Part shown: in pieces, positions 52,801-62,030 of the stretch | Numbering within the stretch: position 1 is the first letter of the stretch | How the letters are laid out: every line of letters starts with the position of its first letter | From: Membranipora membranacea | Lineage: Eukaryota; Bryozoa; Gymnolaemata; Cheilostomatida; Membraniporidae | Direction of reading: 5' to 3' | Assembly: GCA_914767715.1 (NCBI GenBank) | Contig: OU612066.1 | Coordinates: 8,563,001 to 8,627,000 of the forward strand | Length of the DNA stretch: 64,000 bases | The notes under the pieces: model-generated | Database searches by the model: none | Told to the model about the DNA's origin: nothing | The model's input: the letters and a program-made list of their open reading frames with translations, nothing else | Position numbers and translations under genes: made by a program

Positions 52801-54653
52801 CCCTACACACAATATCTGTAACAATTATGCAAATAGTATTTACATGATTGTTATTGTGTTAGACTTTGCTCATCGTCTCCGCCTACTCTTTTACAGGAAT
52901 TTTTGAGAGCGTTATCAGAGCTGATACACGGTTCGCCTGAGGACAAGCTCCGGTGGGCGTTTAGTCTCTACAACCAGAGTAACACAGGAAAGATAACTCG
53001 CCTTGAACTGGCAACGATAATCACAGCGATATACGATATGATGGGGGCTAAAACCACCCCGCCTATAGAGCAATCTACTGTAGACCAACATGTGGAAATC
53101 ATTATGGCCAGGGTAAGTGAATGCATACTGATTACAACATCAGGTCGATAATTAATTATATCGGTTTGTTATTAATTCGTTCATTGCCCCTATTATCTCC
53201 TATTAGGTCAGACACCTGACATACACGCAAGGCTATTCTGCTGTGGTTCTAAGGCTCAGGCAGTCGTACATAAAGTTCCTGAGAGGTCTCTGATGGTTGA
53301 ATGTCTGTGGTATCAATACCTAAGGTTTACAACTAGATTGGAGTTGCCCCATCATTTATTGTCGTATCACTGAGATGGGGGTTTGAAGACTTCAATTAAC
53401 TATGGTATCATGCTAGTTTCGATCGCTATAGGCCTGGCCAATATTTATTGTCATTTTATTCTTAATTAGTGAAACGAGCACCCGAGAGACTTTCATTTCT
53501 TTCTATATACACCAGGAGCGTGATTTGTTTTAGTCAAGCAATTATTGAAAGCGTAAATAAAAATAATTTTCATTTTTGCGGCATATCAGTGTCAATCACT
53601 TCTCTTCTGCGTTGATAATAGGATGGCCCAACAGTCTACATACAAATGTATACAAATGACACATGATCCAATCTCTGTACCATCTGAAATACCAATAGGG
53701 TTGCCAAAGATGTCAATGATATGATGTGAAAGTGTAGAAGCTTGCCATCTACACTTGGACCAACATGGTACTGTCATATTTACTTTGATTGACATGGTAA
53801 TTTTTCCGGAGATCATCCAAAGTGTTCTGACAATTATGGTTGAACCTGTAATGTATATTACAGCCGGTTTGCCTATTTTAATTTCAGGCATGTGGAGGTA
53901 ATGGAGAGGAGGAGATAACTTTTGATAAATTCAGAAGTCTGTGTGTAAAGGTTAGTTTGTACCCTAAAATAAGTTTGACCACACAAAAATATCACATCTC
54001 AGATCGTTTGGGATGAAAGCGATTATTGATTATTGATGTCTGTTTCCATGCAGCGATGGTTGGCAGGCAGTACCAAGGTCACGTGCACTCTCAGATCTTG
54101 TAATTGACACCTTCCCACAGACTGCCTCCGGACCCTCATCAGTTTCATCACTCTCACTGTTTTTTGCCTCTTATGAAACGTTGCAACTGCAGGATTCTTC
54201 CAAAATTATAAATGGATTTTGGTGCAAAAATATTCAATCCTACGCTATTGGTATTTGTGCTGTTTGTCACAATCTTGAAAAGATAATCGTCCCGCCTTCA
54301 TAGAGTTTTCTGATCTTTACATTGTTGCATTGAAAAGTTGTTATGACTGAGACCCGCGCCTCATATATTAAATTAAATTTCACAAACATCGAGGCTTTGA
54401 TCGCTCTATGTGATTCTGCTTGTAGCTGTTGCTCCCACTATTTTTTTTGCTTTCCGTTTACTTAATTCATAAAATTTTGTTTAAAGATATTGAACTTTCT
54501 ATCTTGACTGAAATTTCTACAATTAACTTTTATCCTTCCACCCAAGGGTGTGGGCTATATATTGATCTTCAATATCGTTTATCTTTTCAGGATCAGCAAC
54601 AGACAGCCACAACGTTCCATGAATTTGGAACTGACCTAAGACTTCGAAATTGA
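46845..54653 (+). CDS. KChIP-like neuronal calcium sensor (EF-hand protein)
   Basis: First exon A (46845-46944) joins common exons 50417-50544, 50944-51013, 52174-52244, 52897-53112, 53888-53950 and 54591-54653 (stop) to give 236 residues. The core follows Kv-channel-interacting proteins closely: [14 protein letters not shown], then [20 protein letters not shown] (the altered first EF-hand with its CP), [38 protein letters not shown] and QHVEIIM. KChIPs are cytosolic or membrane-bound partners of Kv4 channel N-termini, and some (calsenilin/DREAM) act in transcription or with presenilin. EF2 (residues 113-124) is canonical, but EF3 and EF4, the usual calcium-binding pair, have lost key acidic residues. 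The C-terminal helix also differs from vertebrate KChIPs. Two further first exons (49423-49531, 49937-49946) would replace exon A, giving 239 and 206 residues. Confidence 0.88.
48130..48161. repeat. Micro-palindrome CAAGGAG...CTCCTTG with direct repeats
   Basis: CTAATATC at 48130-48137 and 48154-48161 flanks AAGGAGGAACTCCTTG (48138-48153). Counting the final C of the left repeat, the palindrome is CAAGGAG-GAA-CTCCTTG-like and the repeats are 7 bp (CTAATAT). It is in the first KChIP-like intron. Confidence 0.85.
49423..49531 (+). CDS. Alternative first exon B of the KChIP-like gene
   Basis: ATG to donor GTAAGA encodes 36 residues and ends in phase 1, the phase needed by the common exon at 50417. 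It begins [20 protein letters not shown] and ends in a strongly basic run, [16 protein letters not shown], whose final Cys next to Lys/Arg could direct membrane binding by palmitoylation and charge. Alternative N-termini are a hallmark of KChIP genes. Confidence 0.65.
49937..49946 (+). CDS. Possible minimal first exon C of the KChIP-like gene
   Basis: GCCATGG start context, ten coding bases (Met-Ala-Gln), then donor G|GTAATT in phase 1. It would give a 206-residue core protein. If unspliced, the same ATG opens a 105-codon frame to 50254 with two hydrophobic segments; I prefer the spliced reading, with low certainty. Confidence 0.35.
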
Positions 54654-55757
54654 CAACGTTAGACCAAAGAACTCTCATCTATCTCTCCGTATTACTGGAT
54701 AGGCTAATTGACTGCCAACGAAAATTTAAATTGACATTTGAATTATTTGACCAATCATAAACCAGCCTCAATTAAGACAGTTTTCCTATCCAAACAGCTA
54801 TATCAGCTTCTGTAAACTAATATCAAGGGCAGCAGGAAGACTCTCACCCATGATTCTAATAAAAGGGCAGTTGTATTGTAAAGGTATATATATGAAAGAG
54901 GTTTTAAACTTATTTTGTCCATGTAAAGAAAATAGATATCCTTTTGAGAGTTATCATAGTCTTGTGTGCAGCTTTTGTTTGATGGTTATGTGTCTTATTC
55001 AAAGATCATTGCTAATCATCTCAACAAATATTATTATTTATCAAGTTGTCTACTCTTTGAAAGGTGTAAGAAAACTCCTAAAACTTATAATACTACTGCT
55101 GTTACTAAGATTTGTGATCATTCTCTGTTCACCATAGCCTGCCTAGACGGACTTGACAATCAAAGCTAGCTCCACTACTGCATTGGTAGCTCTTGTTCAT
55201 ACACCCAAGGATTAAATTGAAGTTCAGGAATGATTACAGATTAAATATTTTTTATAATTTGAATACCAAAATGTTTACTTTAGGGACAATCACCAATTTC
55301 TTGCCCTGTCACTTTTTTCCATTCCATATTGATGTGCATTTTGTGAAAAGTTTCTTATTATAATGTGTGGCTGGGGTTGCCTTATTATCTATATCATGAT
55401 CAAAAATGAGTCTCTTTATTTTGATAATAAAAATAAATTGTATTTTTTTGTTGCAAAAATTATGTCTAAGCTAGAAAATCCAGAAACAATAAATCTCATT
55501 ATACAAAATTAAGGCTCAGAAAAGGCAAGTTAAGCAACCGAAGATTGAAATAACAACCCTTGAGATAAGTTTGATAGTTTGAAAAGATGGTAAGAAAATA
55601 CAATTTTGTGTGAGTCTGTGAAACCATTCGATCCAAGATTATCAATATTGGTCAAGTGAAAAAAGATGAACGCCACTGAGATCGACCATAAGGTATGATC
55701 AATATGGGATGCATAGAGTTATAGAATGTCCAATTGCAGTTGGGTAAGTCATTGCCA
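54654..55757. other. Convergent 3' regions of the KChIP-like and methyltransferase-fold genes
   Basis: 3' UTR sequence of both genes. Opposed polyadenylation signals sit within 25 bp of each other at 55415-55437. No gene was recognised; the open frames are AT-rich and featureless. Confidence 0.55.
55415..55437. terminator. Opposed polyadenylation signals
   Basis: TTTATT at 55415-55420 (AATAAA on the minus strand, for the 55758-56774 gene) and AATAAA at 55426-55431 and 55432-55437 on the plus strand (for the KChIP-like gene). Confidence 0.5.
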
Positions 55758-56774
55758 TTAGTCCCAGTTAGCTTTTGTTCTACCGATATTAGCTTTAGCT
55801 TTGCGGTTCTGATTGTTGAGTATTTGTTGTATGTCCCTTGTGACCGGCATGTTGTACTGAAGATCTTCTTCAGAAAGCTCTGGTGGAGGTCGGTAGCCAT
55901 TACTACCATACCGAGTCAGCAGAGGAGCTCGGCCTCTTGAGCTCGGAGAAGCAGAAATAAACAAAAGTCTATCAGTAAACTGCACCATATCCCCCTCGTA
56001 CTTGAACATGCCCTCTGTGAGCTCACGGATGGCGTTTCGTATCTGATTGTCATCTGAACTTTCCAGATCGGCTGGGTGTTTTTCTTGAATCATCGAGAGC
56101 CATTTAACTTTTGGCATCACGACAGGGCAGACCTCTATGTCCCATTTGACATCAAATCCGGCATCTTGCAGCGCATTGAGGATTGGCGCTATGTCTATGT
56201 CTTTCTCTTCAAACTCCTTGACCATCTTCTTAGGGAGAGGCAATGTGTTTAACATTCCTGGTCGATGTATGATAAGTAGCTTACCTTCTTCATTCAGGCA
56301 CTGTTTGATTTGTGAGAAGAGACTATATAAGTTACCTGTAAGCAGGTGTATGCAGTCCTTGAGCAGGATTCGATCAAATATTTTCTTCTGGTAAGTCGCG
56401 CATTGACTGGCTCCGTTCTTGAAGAAGTCATCTACTGGAGTTTGCTGAGTAAGGTTGTTGTATGTGATAGCTGGTTGACCAGATGGTATTGCACCATTAG
56501 TTGGTGATATTTCCTGCACCGGATGCATCAAGCAGAATTTTCGATCAATCAGTGGGGCAAATGAGCCTTTCTTCTCTCCGACATAACAGAATCGGTCTGT
56601 GGTACCCAACTCCAGATGTGTGTGTATCAAGCTAAACATCGCCTCCTCGTAGGTGTCACCAAATCTGTACTGATCTTCCTCTGGATAGTTTGGGATGTCC
56701 AGCTGATGCTGGTATTCCTCTGAGATAAGAGCAAACGGCCTCGGCTTCTCTGGGCCGAGATAGTTTGACGCCAT
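55758..56774 (-). CDS. Intronless methyltransferase-fold protein, probably not catalytic
   Basis: A single open frame of 338 residues starting in good context (AAAATGG). Residues 45-75 hold TYEEAMFSLIHTHLEL and RFCYVGEKKGSFAPLI, the place of SAM motif I (usual VLDxGxGxG) but without its Gly pattern. FDRILLKDCIHLL and EGKLLIIHRPGM follow as the later strand and post-motif segments of class I methyltransferases. The C-terminus is low in complexity and basic (RKAKANIGRTKAN). I recognise the fold pattern and resemblance to uncharacterised invertebrate proteins, not a named enzyme. The absence of introns is unusual in this intron-dense window and suggests an origin by retroposition or an ancient single-exon gene. 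It faces the KChIP-like gene tail to tail. Confidence 0.75.
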   Translation of the reverse strand: MASNYLGPEKPRPFALISEEYQHQLDIPNYPEEDQYRFGDTYEEAMFSLIHTHLELGTTDRFCYVGEKKGSFAPLIDRKFCLMHPVQEISPTNGAIPSGQPAITYNNLTQQTPVDDFFKNGASQCATYQKKIFDRILLKDCIHLLTGNLYSLFSQIKQCLNEEGKLLIIHRPGMLNTLPLPKKMVKEFEEKDIDIAPILNALQDAGFDVKWDIEVCPVVMPKVKWLSMIQEKHPADLESSDDNQIRNAIRELTEGMFKYEGDMVQFTDRLLFISASPSSRGRAPLLTRYGSNGYRPPPELSEEDLQYNMPVTRDIQQILNNQNRKAKANIGRTKANWD

Positions 56775-57861
56775 TTTCTTTTTATATCCTCAGTCTGGTC
56801 TGCAACTCTGCTTTGATTGTCTAAGGGCAAGAGCTAATGAATCGGCTACTGTTGACCTAATTGTTTAGTGAGTGTACACTTGATTTACTAGAACCTAAGA
56901 TATAAAGTTTAATGAAATATTTAATAATCAACTTGTGTCAAAGAGGTGAAAACGTATATTACTAATGCAAACAAGACTTTGATAAGCCTTATTCACATGT
57001 TTTGTGCTTGTTTGCTCAGGTAATAGTTGATTTGTCTCCTTAACAACATAGCCTAAGGCCTTTTAATCAATATTGGGTGTGACAGTGGATAGCCTCACCG
57101 CAGTATCACACCTTTTGTTAGTTCTAAACTAAACTAAAAGTTTTCTAGTGGATTTCCAATATTTTGTTATGGGGAGATTTTCCATGGTCACTCACAATGT
57201 ACACGCTGTGAGATCCACAGTTTACGCTGACACAAATTGGTAGAAGAACATGGATTGGACAGGATATGTTTGTGAATTCGTGTAAACCCATGGGATATAC
57301 ATAATCATAACATATATGGGTGTAGAACAGGATTGCTCTCTCTGTGGTGGCGGAGTGCTATTGCAAAAGTCTGGGTTTGAGGCTCGATGTCATGATACAA
57401 AATTCTTTTTGTATACTGATCAGGATCAACCGAGGGACTCAACTTGTTCAAATAAGCATGGGAAGAGAAGTAGATGATATAAGAACATTACTCTGGAATG
57501 ATACAATTTACTTTGAGGATGTACCTTGATTTATTAATAAGATTAAAATAAGTTCCGGCACATTTGGTTAACATTAAGATGATTGCCATCAAGTCGACCT
57601 ATGCTATGACACAAACCAAAATACTATTTGGACCACTGAGCTTAGTGTCATTCCAAATGTTATAATTATTGTAAAATGGATCAGCCACTAAAAAGTCTCC
57701 TTATGCTTTTTGTGTGTTTATTGGTTCAAATTTTAAGTAACCGGAGAGGCAAGTGAAGATATAAATCACAAATCAAACATTATTTAGAGCCTTTGATTGT
57801 CACAAATAAGGAACCACAAAACACCGAGTTGGTACCATATAATTGATGTATTAATTATTAG
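56775..57861. other. Upstream of the methyltransferase-fold gene; no supported gene
   Basis: Includes GGATATAAAAAG just upstream of the methyltransferase-fold ATG on the minus strand. A 53-codon plus-strand frame at 57316-57477 has a CSLCGGG...RCHD cysteine/histidine pattern but no splice or family support, so it is not called. Confidence 0.4.
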
Positions 57862-58325
57862 TCATTTTTCCCATTCTAGATGAGAGAGTGTTATAAGATT
57901 GGCCGGCAAACAGCCAATAAGTATTGAATTCAATATAAAATGGAGTAAACGAACTCTCCCTGGAGGAAAGTAGCCATTCGGCATGAAGTAGGAAGCAGAC
58001 AGCCATTCCTTTGAACGTCCATCACTTTTCATGACTATGCGTTTTTTGCAATCCTGACATACACCATTATTGACACAATTAACAGTTTGCTTAATTTTCA
58101 TGCCCTCTTGATCACATGAATTCAGCCAACCATCTATAGTTCCTGTTCACCATTATATTGATGACAAATGAATTTGGACAAATAATTTCATCATTAAACT
58201 ATGTCGGTGAAAAGGACCTGATCAAGGATCCACTCACTGAATAGGCGTTCATCGCTCATGTCTAATCTTCCCTTCAGTTGCCACATATCTTTCAACATGA
58301 TGAAATATTCAGCATACAAGTGCAG
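57862..58325 (-). CDS. Candidate two-exon (5'-incomplete) cysteine-containing protein
   Basis: Exon 58238-58325 (donor A|GTGAGT) joins exon 57862-58133 in phase 1 to give 119 residues up to a TGA. The first part is EYFIMLKDMWQLKGRLDMSD; the second carries NSCDQEG, VNCVNNGVCQDCKKR and SYFMPNGYFPPGR, then a hydrophobic end. The cysteines (four within 25 residues) could bind metal or form disulphides. No family recognised. Support is limited to open frame, splice-site quality and matching phase; chance remains possible. Confidence 0.35.
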
Positions 58326-58482
58326 CTACTATCACAATGCAATACTCCAAACTGGCAATGTCACATTGTCTGGGAGGGGACAACTCTGTAGTGTAAACCA
58401 AAGACCGTCAAACTTTTGTGATATCCTTCACTCCCTGTGTGAATATTCAAATTTTGATCTTTAGGTGCATATACATTAAACT

Positions 58483-58488
58483 TTTATT
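58483..58488 (-). terminator. Polyadenylation signal for the 58541-59340 candidate
   Basis: AATAAA on the minus strand 53 bases past the stop codon, which adds support to the small gene. Confidence 0.45.
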
Positions 58489-58540
58489 AAAGCTGTTCAA
58501 GGACACATGGATCTGCATAATGATAAGTTCTACGAGCAGC

Positions 58541-59340
58541 TTAAAAATAATTATGAGTGAATGATTGTGTTGGTGTTTCATCCAAAGATTGCTCCAGCCA
58601 AATTTTCTTTGTGGCAAAAAGATCTTTTTTTGCCAGGCCTGTGGTAAACTCTGTGCTGCAAGAAAAATGAAACCAAATTGCACTTAAATTTCAAATTTAA
58701 ATTATGGTTAATTTGCAAATTGCTACATTCGACACAACTGACATTGAATCATCATTTTGCTTTTGTAAGCATAAATTTACCAGTTTTTGGACACCTGGCG
58801 TATAAACTGTATTATTTATAGACTATTCCTTCAGTCACCTGCCAAGATTTTTCTGGTTTGGACAACTAAACCTGTTTGCATTGTGACAGCGCAAAAAATA
58901 GAAATGAAAATTTCATCACGGTTACAGGACTCCAACTGTTTGTTGTGCCATCACAATGTTACCAGCTGATTTTTTTAGCCCTTCACTTATTTCCTCTAAC
59001 TGTTTATAAAATTATCCAGACGTTTCAAGGCTAAAATTTTACCCTTCAGACCAGGGTTTCAGACTCGGGAGTTTGATATGGGATAAGTGGTATTTCCTTG
59101 ATCAAAGATAAGGAAATGATAAAGGTGTTAACTTACGTTTTGAGATTGTATAGACGAAAGTGAATCTACAATGTCAAGCTTTAAGCTGGCATGATGGGAT
59201 ATTACGTTTCTCCTCCCTTTAATCCGAAACCAATCATTCTCTTCAGGGCTGTTGGGAAGCGTAAAATCAGCGACATCAACTAACATCAATAAAAGTTTGC
59301 AAAAAACTTCCTTCTGCTTTTTGAACGTTTGTCCGTTCAT
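58541..59340 (-). CDS. Candidate small three-exon protein, 130 residues
   Basis: Exons 59137-59340 (ATG, phase 0 out through AAC|GTAAGT), 58926-58999 (phase 2 out through CT|GTAACC) and 58541-58655 (acceptor TTTTTCTTGCAG, stop TAA) join exactly in phase. The product begins MNGQTFKKQKEVFCKLLLML, contains NSPEENDWFRIKGRRN, then a helical, heptad-like region around residues 50-90 (LKLDIVDSLSSIQSQ, LEEISEGLKKSAGNIVMAQQ) and ends with a charged tail. It could be a small coiled-coil subunit of a larger complex; I do not recognise the family. The fitting phases across two introns and the AATAAA 53 bases after the stop are the main support. Confidence 0.5.
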
Positions 59341-61442
59341 CTATGGTTCTTCGAACGATGATTTAAAAAAACGCGTTCAAAAAGCCAAAAAAGAACAATT
59401 TAAGAGAGTGCAAAATATAGGACAGAAATCTAATGCAAGCATGACCTAATATGCGTTGAAATTGAAATTGCATAAATTAAAAATAAAGGAAACTGATATC
59501 TTCTTCCACTGAATTAAATTCTTCTATGGAGTTCAATGTGTTTTCCTTTTCTAGACCTTACAAAAAATAGGTGAACAAATAGAGAGAATTTTTATGTTTT
59601 GGTAGTAAATACGACCAACTTTCAGGAGCATATAAATTTATTTTTCTCTTTATACGTGTACAGTGTTGTCTTTTTCTGTCACCTCCTCTAACACATAGAC
59701 AATGAAGTAATGAAAAGAAAAGCTTATTCTTGCAGTCAAACTATATTAACTTCATTATGATCGTCTATTCCAATAACAACCATTTACCCAAGAAATCGCG
59801 GTCTGATCTGTATGGCTACTTAACTATAACTTTGAGAGTGGACAATGGTTAATAGTTGTGGGATATATAGGGCTCATGTGATTGTTTGGTTTTAATGACA
59901 TCCATTTTTAGCACATAATTCTACACATTATTTATAATAGCTCTCAAAAGTGTGTAAAAAAATTTCCTAGGTAATAGCCGATGCTTCCAGCAGTTTCTGG
60001 CAAGTTATCTATCAGGTCAGTGTGGGGACACAAAGTTAAATCTGTAAGCATTTGCCATACAATATGACTACCATCAAGTCTTCCCGTCACATTGATGTGG
60101 GTGATTCAATAAATAATGTTTTGGAATAAATTTTACAAAACCGCTTGACTAATTGCTTCTAAATTCAAACTGCAGCTGTAGTCTTGCCAGTTTTAACCAC
60201 ATGACCACAATAAATTTCACCGTACAAGTTGGTTTTGGTATATTTTAAAAACAAAAATAGTGCTAAAATTATTGTTACTGGCTGATCCAACAACACCACT
60301 TCCTTACCCTGCATTAGTTTTCTGTGGAAACACTTGATCAGGCAAACGGAGATCACTCTAATCATACCGCACATTTGTATATTGTTCAGGTTTGGTCATT
60401 GTTATGCCCACTACATCCAAATCCAGTTCCTTTCGATTTGTGCATCTGATATAACAACACCGTTGTACATCTTGAAGGATATCCTTAGCCCAGATAATTG
60501 TTTTTCCTGTTCGTCACAACCTATCCTTGTACTCATTTATTTCCTTGTAAGGATGATCTCATATTAAATTTTATTTCACGATATGCACGCTTTCTCTACT
60601 CACATATTGTAACAGGATGGCCTTTGTTCACTTGTAGTGAATTCCCCATCTGTGCTGCTGTTAAACCACTGCTGCCACTAAGGGAAATGTGTGATCTTTG
60701 AGTTCCGTATGTAGCTCAAAGATCACTAATTGAGGATTTAAACTCATAATTGTCAAAAAATGTGCTGCCCCTAAAGAGGGATGCAAGGTGCCGAATCCTC
60801 ATCCTAAAAATATGATACATCATAGAAAACTAGAATGCATCCTAGAGATGTTAGGCCATAAAAGACTTCCTGAACTGGGTGTGCAGCAAGTTGCCAAAAC
60901 TGAATCTGGCACTAATCAGTAGGCCTAACTCTACTGACCCTTTCCATGTTCTCCTTGTCATAATGTCACGCGCCCAACACAGACAGTTATAAGGAGTTCA
61001 TAAACTGTGTAGGCACGGGTAGCTAAATGTTAGGATAAGAGAAACTGTGCATGACTCTCAGACTGTTTTGTCTTTGACAATAATTCATCTACTATAGTTT
61101 GAGCCCCCAAAACTCTTGCCCCAAGCCCGACGCCCCACCCCTCCTTGACCAAGGGAGATATCTTCTATGTGGTGATAGATGAAACAGATGACTGTTAGAT
61201 CCACATGCCATATTCTTTACACAAATACAAAAATAACATTCTGAGAATAGTAGACACTAGCATTTTGCCGCATTTGTAAGTTGTTTTGGTGAAAATCATT
61301 TTGTTAAAGCAATAATAAATAAATATATATATATATACACACATTTGTGCAATAAAGTGTCATATATTTTATATCCCACTATTGTACCCATAAAAACCCT
61401 GGACAACGAGTCATTCATATATATATATATATATAATATGTA

Positions 61443-61796
61443 TATAGTGGAGCCCCCCCCCCCCCTACTTATAGTATAGATTATAGATGACCATTTCTTA
61501 GCTTATAGGCTTGTAGGCTTATAGATAGATGCAAGTAAAGATATAGATTTATAGATGTTATCAATGTAAAGATATAGATTTATAGATTTCTTAATGTATC
61601 TCTAAAGTGCTGTCAGTCTCCGGTGCTCTCTTTGTGTGTGTATGGTCGTTGTGTAGCAAAGCAAACATTCAGATATTTTATGGCATTCATTAGTCCAAAA
61701 GCCACATGCCATCGCAGCGCACTTAAGTTTATAGATTGGGATTCTTAATTTATAGATATTATAGACGGTCCAGTGTGGGGGGAGCCCCTATAGTGG
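61443..61796. mobile_element. 338-bp AT-rich insert with 8-bp flanking duplication
   Basis: TATAGTGG occurs at 61443-61450 and 61789-61796. Between them is a segment that starts AGCCCCC... and ends GGGGGGAGCCCC, with several internal repeats of ATAGATTTATAGAT and TATAGATTATAGAT. An 8-bp target duplication is typical of hAT-type elements, but the terminal inverted repeats are poor beyond the C/G tracts. The TATA-rich setting makes chance duplication possible. Confidence 0.45.
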
Positions 61797-62008
61797 CAAT
61801 CAGTGTGTAGGGCAAATCTTTGCATTGGAGTTGTCCGACCATGTCAGGCTATTTTATCTACCATTAATTACTATTGGGTTAAGGATACCCAACATGATTA
61901 TTTAACACGATTCTTTTGTGGGTCATATAAAATGACTCCTTATTTTTGAGTGACACTTAGTTGGGGCCAAATACACACAGATGACACTTAAAAGCACAGA
62001 TTTGAATC

Positions 62009-62030
62009 TATATATATATATATATATATA
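62009..62030. repeat. (AT)n microsatellite
   Basis: About eleven AT units, followed by further AT-rich sequence. Confidence 0.85.

Noticed and set aside
57350-57420. tRNA-like pattern (GTGGCGGAGTGC ... GGTTTGAGGCTC)
   Set aside because: Neither box is a good match and no cloverleaf can be drawn; likely coincidence.
57316-57477. 53-codon plus-strand frame with CSLCGGG...RCHD
   Set aside because: Could be a zinc-binding exon, but no acceptor/donor partner or family likeness was found.
60400-60520. Coding-like minus-strand frames around 60400-60520
   Set aside because: Two different frames look equally protein-like, acceptors lack a pyrimidine tract and no partner exon in phase was found.
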